From Oscillospiraceae bacterium (GTDB lineage: Bacteria; Bacillota; Clostridia; Oscillospirales; Oscillospiraceae), in assembly GCA_016286595.1 (NCBI GenBank), contig JAEETR010000169.1, forward strand, positions 1 to 5,632: a stretch of DNA of 5,632 bases. Reading direction: 5' to 3'. The number at the start of each line of letters is the position of its first letter. The stretch's first letter is position 1. The notes beneath the pieces are model-generated. The model was not told the DNA's origin. It made no database searches and saw only the letters and a list, made by a program, of their open reading frames with translations. Positions 1 through 5,353 of the stretch are shown piece by piece. The position numbers and the translations under genes were made by a program.

Positions 1-179
1 AAGCGGGACACCACGGCGTCTGCCATGGTCTGTGAGGTGAAGAATATGTAGTAGACGCAGACGGCGAAGACAGGTATCATGACGGCGGTGGCCAGTTCAG
101 CCCAGCGATGGGGACGGCCTTTTTTCCCGCTTGCCTGCATCGCGGCGGCCTTTGCCGCCGGCGGTGCCTTTACTGCCAT
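1..179 (-). CDS. N-terminal part of an unrecognised membrane protein (runs off the left edge)
   Basis: Only the first 59 codons are in the window. I do not recognise the family. The start is well supported: ATG at 179-177 is preceded by AGGAGG (187-192) with 7 bases between, and a promoter lies 47 bases further up. An ATG five bases upstream (184-182) is out of frame. The protein begins with an Ala/Pro/Lys-rich, basic and probably disordered segment (residues 1-27). A hydrophobic segment follows at about residues 28-49 (core AVMIPVFAVCVYYIFF), which looks like one transmembrane helix. By the positive-inside rule the N-terminus should be cytoplasmic, and the part after residue 50 should be outside or lead to further helices. 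It could be a single-pass anchored protein or the first helix of a multi-pass protein; the missing C-terminal part would decide. It is transcribed in the same direction as the protease gene but is separated from it by a terminator and has its own promoter. Confidence 0.8.
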   Translation of the reverse strand, partial: MAVKAPPAAKAAAMQASGKKGRPHRWAELATAVMIPVFAVCVYYIFFTSQTMADAVVSR

Positions 180-186
180 ATCATCG

Positions 187-192
187 CCTCCT
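187..192 (-). promoter_or_regulatory. Ribosome binding site of the left-edge gene
   Basis: On the minus strand this reads AGGAGG, a perfect Shine-Dalgarno core, 7 bases before the ATG at 179. It fixes the start against the out-of-frame ATG at 184-182. Confidence 0.85.
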
Positions 193-225
193 GTCACAAA
201 AGATCATAGCGTAAGCCGTTACGTT

Positions 226-254
226 ATTGTATCACATAATTCGCCAATAGTTAA
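226..254 (-). promoter_or_regulatory. Extended -10 promoter for the left-edge gene
   Basis: On the minus strand there is TTAACT (254-249, 4 of 6 matches to TTGACA), a 17-base spacer, and TACAAT (231-226, 5 of 6 matches to TATAAT). The -10 is preceded by TGTGA, giving an extended -10 TG motif at the right place. Transcription should start near 219, leaving a leader of about 40 bases. It sits immediately downstream of the protease gene's terminator, so the left gene appears to be separately transcribed. Confidence 0.65.
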
Positions 255-275
255 TGGTATATTTATATCATTTTG

Positions 276-313
276 AAAAAACCCGGCCGTCCGCAGCGGA
301 CGGCCGGGTTTGC
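276..313 (-). terminator. Rho-independent terminator of the C11 protease gene
   Basis: A perfect 14-bp stem pairs 280-293 with 297-310 around the triloop at 294-296. Most pairs are G-C. Read on the minus strand, the stem is followed by a run of six T (281-276, of which the first two pair in the stem base) and then CAAAATG. It begins about 15 bases after the protease stop codon at 325-327. There is only a short T stretch on the plus-strand side, so it should work mainly for leftward transcripts. Confidence 0.9.
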
Positions 314-324
314 GCTTCTTTGAG

Positions 325-2925
325 TTATTCGATGACCTCGCTCCAGTAGTACTGGCCGTAGATATCGGTGAAGCGGAACGTGGCTCTCACGTTCTCGGGG
401 TTGGGGATATACGCGTCGGACACGGTGAGAGTGCCGTCATACACGAGCTGGTCGCCGAAGCAGTAGCTGTCCTGATAGACCCCGTCGTAAGAGTAGTAGT
501 CGCAGAGGAAGTCTATCGTGTCGCCTTCCTGCAGGTCGAAGCTCTTGGCGACGGTATCGGTCTCGCCGTTTCTGTAGTCGTAGCGGACTCCGGCCACCCG
601 GCCTTCAGGAGTGTCCTCGTCAAAGATTATGATGAGGTCGGCCCGCACGCCGTTGACCATCACGGGAACGCGGCCGGTCATGGTGTAGTCCCCGGCGGTA
701 TCCACGAGGTCCATGAAGTAGTAGGGGACGGGCTGGCCGTTGATAGCCAGCCACGCGCCGGAGAAATACTCCTCGAGAGCACCGTCGTCAGTAAAGCTGT
801 AGAGGGTGTCAAGACCGAGATCGATGTAGCCTTCGCCGTCATCGTAGAACACGTTGAGCTGCAGGTCGTTGACGAGAGCCCACTGCTCTTCGGAAAGGGC
901 GATCACGCCGTCCTTCCACGTCAGGGCGTCGGCGTCGAAGCGGTTTTCGCTGAGATACTCGGTGGCGGAATCAAGGTCGAGGCTCTTGCCCATGAAAGCG
1001 GAGGCAAGTCCGGACAGACCGGCCACCCCTCCGGAGCTGGAGCCGCTCATCATGGAGCCCAACAGGGCGGATATCATGTCGTTGCCCACGGCGCCGGAGC
1101 CGCCGGAATAGCTGCCGGAGTAAGCGCCAAGCAGGGACGATAGGGGATTGGAGGCGCCGCCGGCCACTGCCTGACCGCCGGCCTCCATGCTGGCGAACTT
1201 CTGGATGCACTCCATATACTCGCTGTCCATGCCTATGGCCTGATAGGTGGACACGGCGTTATTGACGGAGGACACCTTCTGATAGGGGAAGTAGATGGAA
1301 AGACCGTAGGCGTTGGTCATGTTGGAGGAGGTTACGTTGTACTTCACCGCTCCCAGAATGGCGTCGGCCAGCTCCTTGGCCTCAGGCGTGCCCATGTTGT
1401 AGCACAGGTGCACCAGGTCCACCTGGTCGATGCGGCTTGAGGAGGCGAATTCGCGGGTGGAGGTGCGGGCGCTGGACACCACCTCGTACTGCTGACCGTC
1501 CAGCAGAGCGCTGGTGGAGGATGCGAAGCTCTTCAGCTCCGCGGGCACGGTGGCCTCCAGCTCCGCCAGGTCGACCACGGAAAGGGTGGTCTTCTGACCG
1601 GCGCAGGTGCTGCTGCACTCCTTCACGAAGGAGTCGGCTATGTTCTTGCCGATCTCCGTGGTGACCATGGAGGTGTTCTTGGACAGCTTGGTGAGCCAGT
1701 CCGTGTAGTACCAGCCTACGCCGGGCTCGGTCTCCTCGGAGGCTATCATGTAGTCGGCGTAGTTGGACAGCGTCAGCGCCGTCTCCACCGTGGCCATGAG
1801 ACAGGCGTCGAAACCGATGAAGTCGTAATACCTGATATCGCCGTCCTTAAGGGCGGTGTTGATCCCGGACAGCGTCATGGAACCGGCGGACTGGTTTTTC
1901 TCGTCGTAGCCGTAACCGGTAAGGGAACCGCCGCCGTGGTCCCAGAATATGAGGCAGTTGCGGTTGGCGGGATAGTTCTTGGCGCAGTAGTTGATGAAGG
2001 ACGTGAGGGTGGAGGGCTTCGTCATGGCGGCGCTGCCCATGTTGTCCTCAAGACGGTATATTTTGCCCGTCTCCACCTTGTATATCTGGTTGTACTGGTT
2101 GGAGATGGCGGTGTTCTTCCACTGTCTGCAACCGCCGGTGTACACGATGAGGTTCACGTTGGAGCCGATGGTGGCCTTCGTCATCTCCTGCAGGTCGGCG
2201 GTGGCCATGCCGTTTCTGGACTCCAGGTCCGTGCCGCACATGTACACCATCAGCGTAACGGTGTCCTTGCCGCCGCCGAGAATGGAAGTGCGCTTTGCCC
2301 TTGCGGAGGAGTCCACGCTGCTGTTGAGCTTTCCGGTGTTGGAGGTCTGGTCCCAGCCAGTGGACACGGAGCCGCCGCCAAGACTGCCCAGAAGCCCGGA
2401 CAGAGCGCTGCCGGACAGACCGCCGGAAGCGCTGCTGCCGGAGGAGGTGCCGGAGGACGACCCTATGCCGGTGAGTGCGTCAAGCAGGCCGCTGCCGGCG
2501 GAGGGAGTGGTCGTGGTGCCGGAGGAACTGCCGGAGGCGGGAGACGATGCGGCACCGCCGCCCAGAAGTCCTGACAGTCCGCCGCCCCTGCTCAGAAGGA
2601 TCACGGCCACGATAACGATGGCGATAAGGGAGATGGAGCCGCCGCGGGTCACGTTCTTTCTCGCGGAACTCGTCTGCTGCGTGGGTGTGAAGTTGGTGTC
2701 GGTCATGGGGGGCTGACCGGGTCTCGGTCCGCCGTGGGGAGGACGATGACCGGATGATGGAGCGCCGCCGTAGGGAGGCTTTGAACCGCCGGAACCGCCG
2801 GAACTGCCCGAACGGCCGGAGGTGTCGCCTACGGGACCGGTGCCAAGACCGTCGTCTCGTTTTTTGATATCCTTGCCCTGACCGGTGATGTTCTGCTGCC
2901 GGCCTCTGAAGTTGTTGTTCGGCAT
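325..2925 (-). CDS. Membrane-anchored clostripain-family (C11) cysteine peptidase
   Basis: The product is 866 residues, a cysteine endopeptidase of clan CD that should act outside the membrane. The N-terminal 95 residues are polar, Gly/Pro-rich and basic. One transmembrane helix follows at about 96-112 (core ISLIAIVIVAVILL), with type II topology expected. A Gly/Ser/Thr linker spans about 113-215. The C11 catalytic region covers about 220-580: it opens with TLMVYMCGTDLES (224-236), has the catalytic His330 in FWDHGGG and the catalytic Cys375 in GFDACLMATVE, and continues with ASEETEPGVGW (395-405). Asp373, two residues before the Cys, matches the S1-pocket Asp of the family, so cleavage after Arg or Lys is likely. 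A second Gly/Ser/Ala-rich stretch (581-646) leads to an acidic, Tyr/Phe-rich C-terminal region (647-866) that I cannot assign. No signal peptide or LPXTG anchor is seen. The open frame extends upstream to 3150, but ATG 2925 is chosen for its ribosome binding site and a promoter at 2965-2993. Substrate is unknown. Confidence 0.93.
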   Translation of the reverse strand: MPNNNFRGRQQNITGQGKDIKKRDDGLGTGPVGDTSGRSGSSGGSGGSKPPYGGAPSSGHRPPHGGPRPGQPPMTDTNFTPTQQTSSARKNVTRGGSISLIAIVIVAVILLSRGGGLSGLLGGGAASSPASGSSSGTTTTPSAGSGLLDALTGIGSSSGTSSGSSASGGLSGSALSGLLGSLGGGSVSTGWDQTSNTGKLNSSVDSSARAKRTSILGGGKDTVTLMVYMCGTDLESRNGMATADLQEMTKATIGSNVNLIVYTGGCRQWKNTAISNQYNQIYKVETGKIYRLEDNMGSAAMTKPSTLTSFINYCAKNYPANRNCLIFWDHGGGSLTGYGYDEKNQSAGSMTLSGINTALKDGDIRYYDFIGFDACLMATVETALTLSNYADYMIASEETEPGVGWYYTDWLTKLSKNTSMVTTEIGKNIADSFVKECSSTCAGQKTTLSVVDLAELEATVPAELKSFASSTSALLDGQQYEVVSSARTSTREFASSSRIDQVDLVHLCYNMGTPEAKELADAILGAVKYNVTSSNMTNAYGLSIYFPYQKVSSVNNAVSTYQAIGMDSEYMECIQKFASMEAGGQAVAGGASNPLSSLLGAYSGSYSGGSGAVGNDMISALLGSMMSGSSSGGVAGLSGLASAFMGKSLDLDSATEYLSENRFDADALTWKDGVIALSEEQWALVNDLQLNVFYDDGEGYIDLGLDTLYSFTDDGALEEYFSGAWLAINGQPVPYYFMDLVDTAGDYTMTGRVPVMVNGVRADLIIIFDEDTPEGRVAGVRYDYRNGETDTVAKSFDLQEGDTIDFLCDYYSYDGVYQDSYCFGDQLVYDGTLTVSDAYIPNPENVRATFRFTDIYGQYYWSEVIE

Positions 2926-2932
2926 AATTCGA

Positions 2933-2940
2933 TCCGCCTT
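2933..2940 (-). promoter_or_regulatory. Ribosome binding site that fixes the protease start
   Basis: On the minus strand this reads AAGGCGGA, one mismatch from AAGGAGGA, with about 8 bases before the ATG at 2925. The in-frame ATG at 3150 has no comparable site and lies upstream of the promoter, so this site supports the shorter 866-residue product. Confidence 0.7.
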
Positions 2941-2964
2941 TACATAAGGATGGGGAATAAAATC

Positions 2965-2993
2965 ATTATATTTCCGTTCCGCGGATAAAACAA
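2965..2993 (-). promoter_or_regulatory. Promoter of the C11 protease gene
   Basis: On the minus strand there is TTGTTT (2993-2988, TTG conserved, 3 of 6), a 17-base spacer, and a perfect TATAAT (2970-2965). Transcription should start near 2958, giving a leader of about 33 bases. The -35 element and spacer lie inside the left arm of an inverted repeat (2981-2990 with 3007-3016), a possible site of control. Confidence 0.7.
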
Positions 2994-3016
2994 GAGTCCG
3001 CGGCTTTTTTATCCGC
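2981..3016. repeat. 10-bp perfect inverted repeat over the protease promoter
   Basis: GCGGATAAAA at 2981-2990 is the exact reverse complement of TTTTATCCGC at 3007-3016, with 16 bases between. The left arm overlaps the -35 region of the protease promoter. It could be a regulator's operator or simply a hairpin; the sequence does not decide. Confidence 0.6.
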
Positions 3017-3026
3017 AAAGTTGCGG
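3013..3026. repeat. Short palindrome in the divergent promoter region
   Basis: CCGCAA (3013-3018) and TTGCGG (3021-3026) form a perfect 6-bp dyad around AG, directly abutting the 10-bp inverted repeat. The size and symmetry fit a dimeric repressor half-site pair, but no regulator is encoded in the window, so this is only a candidate. Confidence 0.4.
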
Positions 3027-3087
3027 GATTTTTCTCCCCCGCGGTTCTCCGTGCCGACGGGGAAAACGGCCTGCCGCCCCTTTTCGC

Positions 3088-3116
3088 TTGTACAGCGGGG
3101 GAAAATCGTGTATAAT
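3088..3116 (+). promoter_or_regulatory. Promoter of the FAD dehydrogenase-CvpA unit
   Basis: TTGTAC (3088-3093, TTG conserved, 3 of 6) is followed by a 17-base spacer and a perfect TATAAT (3111-3116). Transcription should start near 3123, about 55 bases before the dehydrogenase start codon. It points away from the protease promoter, so the two units are divergent. Confidence 0.75.
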
Positions 3117-3177
3117 GTCCCTCGCACGAGCCAAACGGCAGACAGAACATGACTATTGAAGATCACGGAGGCAACAG

Positions 3178-4590
3178 ATGTACGACGTTATAATAATCGG
3201 CGGCGGCGCGGGCGGACTTTTCGCGGCCTACGAGTTCGCTGTAAAAAGCCGGGATATAAAAGTATGCATCCTCGAGCGGGGCGGCCCGCTGGAAAGCCGC
3301 AGATGCCCTATCGACGGGGTGAAGATAAAAAGCTGCGTCAACTGCAAGCACTGCTCCATCACCACCGGCATCGGCGGAGCCGGCGCGTTTTCCGACGGAA
3401 AATACAACATCACCAATAATTTCGGCGGTGACTTCTACAACTACGTGGGACCGGAGAACGCTCTGGGTCTCATGCGCTACGTTGACGGCGTAAATATGAA
3501 GTTCGGCGGCGAGGGGACGAAGATATATTCCAGCATCAACTCCGACCTGAAGCGCCGGGCGCTGCAGCACGACCTGCACGTGCTGGACGCCCAGGTGCGT
3601 CATCTGGGCACGGAGCGCAACTATTTCATACTTAAGAATCTTATCGACTTCATATCCGACAAGGTGGATATCCAGTATTACACCAGCGTGGACGATATTT
3701 CCCGGGACGGCAGCGACTGGCGCGTGACCTGCGAGAACGGGCAGGAGTACACGGCGAGGTACGTCGTGGTGGCGGCAGGACGCAGCGGTTCCGCCTGGAC
3801 GAGCGAGCTGTGCAAAAAGTTCGGAATAGAAAACGTCAACAACCGGGTGGATATCGGAGTGCGCTTCGAGTGCCCGGCGGAGATATGGGAGCCCGTCACC
3901 GACCAGGTATACGAGAGCAAGATAGTCTACCGGTCCCCCAAGACCCGGAGCCTTTGCCGCACCTTCTGCATGAATCCCCACGGCGAGGTGGTCACGGAGA
4001 ACACCAACGGCATCGTCACCGTCAACGGCCACAGCTTTGACGACCCCGGCCTTCACACGGCCAACACAAACTTCGCCCTGCTGGTGACCCACAAGTTCAC
4101 CGAGCCCTTCAAGGACTCCAACGCCTACGGCGAGCATATCGCAAGGCTTACCAACATGCTGTCCGGCGGCGTCATGGTACAGCGTTTCGGCGACCTGCTC
4201 GAGGAGCGGCGCACCAACGAAAAGCGGCTGAGCGAGGCTTTCATAACCCCCACGCTGGACGCCACACCGGGCAATCTTGCCCTGTGCATGCCCAAGGCCA
4301 CGCTGGACACCATCATCGAGATGATATTCGCTCTTGACAAGCTGGTGCCCGGCACTGCCAACTTCGGAAACCTGCTCTACGGCACCGAGGTGAAGTTCTA
4401 TAACTCCATGGTGGCCGTGGATGAGCATCTCGAGAGCGGGGAGAAGGGCCTTTTCTTCATCGGAGACTGCTCCGGCACCACCCACTCTCTTTCTCAGGCG
4501 TCCTCCGAGGGCGTCTACGTCAGCCGTTATCTTGCAAACCTGATCCATAACGCCGACGAGCCTCTTTTTGAAGGGAGGAACGGGATATGA
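3178..4590 (+). CDS. COG2509-like FAD-dependent dehydrogenase
   Basis: The product is 470 residues and appears complete. It opens with the dinucleotide-binding beta-alpha-beta fold: GxGxxG at residues 8-13 (IIIGGGAGGL) and the ribose-binding acidic residue Glu33 in ILERGG. A glycine-rich GIGGAGAFSDGKYN segment (64-77) probably contacts the flavin. YVVVAAGRSG (195-204) is the second nucleotide-binding strand, and GLFFIGDCSG (424-433) with Asp430 is the C-terminal FAD motif. This is the pattern of the uncharacterised FAD-dependent dehydrogenases of COG2509; the substrate is unknown. Four cysteines (43, 53, 56, 59) cluster between the first FAD motif and the GGAGAFSDGK segment. No signal peptide or membrane helix is evident, so it should be cytoplasmic. 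The start is supported by CGGAGG at 3166-3171, 6 bases before ATG. The stop overlaps the start of the CvpA gene by ATGA. A role in geranyl/menaquinone-type reduction or another redox step cannot be judged from this sequence. Confidence 0.9.
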   Translation: MYDVIIIGGGAGGLFAAYEFAVKSRDIKVCILERGGPLESRRCPIDGVKIKSCVNCKHCSITTGIGGAGAFSDGKYNITNNFGGDFYNYVGPENALGLMRYVDGVNMKFGGEGTKIYSSINSDLKRRALQHDLHVLDAQVRHLGTERNYFILKNLIDFISDKVDIQYYTSVDDISRDGSDWRVTCENGQEYTARYVVVAAGRSGSAWTSELCKKFGIENVNNRVDIGVRFECPAEIWEPVTDQVYESKIVYRSPKTRSLCRTFCMNPHGEVVTENTNGIVTVNGHSFDDPGLHTANTNFALLVTHKFTEPFKDSNAYGEHIARLTNMLSGGVMVQRFGDLLEERRTNEKRLSEAFITPTLDATPGNLALCMPKATLDTIIEMIFALDKLVPGTANFGNLLYGTEVKFYNSMVAVDEHLESGEKGLFFIGDCSGTTHSLSQASSEGVYVSRYLANLIHNADEPLFEGRNGI

Positions 4591-5300
4591 GCGTGCCTCC
4601 CATCGCGCTTGATATATTCTGCGTGGTGCTGCCCCTTGTAATTGCCATCCGCGGCATGCGCCGGGGCGCGGCAAGAGGTCTTTCCGGGCTGCTGTCACTG
4701 GTGTGCGGCCTGGCAGGCGGCCTGCTGGCCGGACGGGTGCTGGCAAAACCCATAGGGGAGAAGTACGTGGCTCCGAGAATAGAGAAGCTTCTGTCCGAAC
4801 ACATCGATTTCGAGACCTTCGCCCGGGAGGCCGGAGAGACCTTTGAGGACGTGGCGTCCGAGCTGCAGTCCGTGCTGGACCGGCTGGGCGTTTCTTCCAT
4901 CGCCAAGGGCGACGCCGTGGACGCAGCCGTGGAGTCCATGACGAGGGCGGGCGACAGCATAGTAAACTCCGCCGTGAGCGTGGTGTCGGAGCGGCTGGCG
5001 TTCATGACAGTATTCATCGCGGCGTTTCTGGTCGTATTCATCCTGATGTCGGTTATTTTCCGGCACATCGTGCCTATGGTGGCGAGACTGCCGGTTATCC
5101 AGCAGTTCGACAGGGCGCTGGGGCTTATACTGGGAATCGCCAGCGGACTTATCGTTACGGGGCTTTTCCTGGTGTTCGTCATGCGTTACGTACCCTCCTG
5201 GAGCGACGCGGGAGGACCGCTGTCGGAGCAGGCCATCGCAGACTCCTACGTGGTGCATTATTATTTCGACGTGATAACGAAGTACGTCACAGCGCGGTAA
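4587..5300 (+). CDS. CvpA-family membrane protein with a long central insert
   Basis: The product is 237 residues. Four probable transmembrane helices lie near residues 5-22, 31-52, 138-158 and 178-199. The segment RGMRRGAARGLSGLLS (22-37) and the FDRALGLILGIASG stretch (174-187) match the conserved Arg/Gly pattern and DR-LG-G-G signature of CvpA (colicin V production) proteins. Typical CvpA proteins are about 160-180 residues; here about 80 residues (55-135), rich in charged and amphipathic helix-like sequence, separate helices 2 and 3. The family is known from colicin V export and biofilm or envelope phenotypes in other bacteria, but its molecular role is unsettled and no colicin gene is present here. 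The start ATG overlaps the dehydrogenase stop by four bases and is preceded by AAGGGAGG (4571-4578) with 8 bases spacing, so translation is probably coupled. No separate promoter is seen; the pair ends at the terminator beginning at 5318. Confidence 0.85.
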   Translation: MSVPPIALDIFCVVLPLVIAIRGMRRGAARGLSGLLSLVCGLAGGLLAGRVLAKPIGEKYVAPRIEKLLSEHIDFETFAREAGETFEDVASELQSVLDRLGVSSIAKGDAVDAAVESMTRAGDSIVNSAVSVVSERLAFMTVFIAAFLVVFILMSVIFRHIVPMVARLPVIQQFDRALGLILGIASGLIVTGLFLVFVMRYVPSWSDAGGPLSEQAIADSYVVHYYFDVITKYVTAR

Positions 5301-5317
5301 CGCTTTTGAGAACATAG

Positions 5318-5353
5318 AAAAGGAGCGGGAATATCCCGCTCCTTTTTCTTGTT
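5318..5353 (+). terminator. Terminator after the CvpA gene
   Basis: A 13-bp perfect stem pairs 5318-5330 with 5334-5346 around the loop ATA, with core GGAGCGGGA / TCCCGCTCC. It is followed by T-rich sequence running CTTTTTCTTGTTTT on the plus strand. It begins 17 bases after the CvpA stop codon. The A run on its left (5318-5321) gives a short T run on the minus strand, so it may also stop the convergent leftward gene. Confidence 0.88.

Noticed and set aside
79..276. 65-codon plus-strand open frame over the left-edge gene and its promoter.
   Set aside because: It has no ribosome binding site and lies antisense to a frame with a perfect one; it runs through the promoter region.
310..1143. 277-codon open frame on the plus strand, antisense to the protease gene.
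   Set aside because: It begins inside the terminator hairpin without a ribosome binding site, its translation is Val/Gly/His/Ala-rich as expected for the reverse of a GC-rich Asp/Gly/Tyr-rich gene, and no motif is visible.
2281..2589. The Gly/Ser-coding GC-rich stretch considered as a tandem DNA repeat or CRISPR-like array.
   Set aside because: There is no regular repeat unit or spacer. The similarity comes from Gly/Ser codons and a few S-x-L-L-G motifs in an intact reading frame.
1936..2716. Overlapping plus-strand open frames of 212 and 241 codons antisense to the protease linker and catalytic region.
   Set aside because: They are shadows of biased Gly/Ser codons in the protease gene; no start signals and no recognisable domains, while the minus-strand frame carries intact C11 motifs.
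2926..3150. Upstream extension of the protease to ATG 3150 (941 residues).
   Set aside because: The extra 75 codons cross the protease promoter and dyads, lack a ribosome binding site at 3150, and encode Arg/Pro/Lys-rich sequence unlike a protein domain.
3149..3193. 14-codon upstream open frame (ATG 3149) overlapping the dehydrogenase start, considered as a leader peptide.
   Set aside because: No ribosome binding site precedes it, and it has no run of regulatory codons. The overlap is probably chance.
3163..4746. 527-codon minus-strand open frame antisense to the dehydrogenase.
   Set aside because: The plus frame has clear FAD motifs, a ribosome binding site and a promoter. The antisense translation is Val/Gly/His-rich without motifs and crosses the boundary between two real genes.
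4520..5315. Minus-strand open frames of 220 and 206 codons antisense to the CvpA gene.
   Set aside because: They lack ribosome binding sites and have Ser/Thr/Arg or His/Arg-rich translations typical of antisense frames; the CvpA frame has membrane helices and family motifs.
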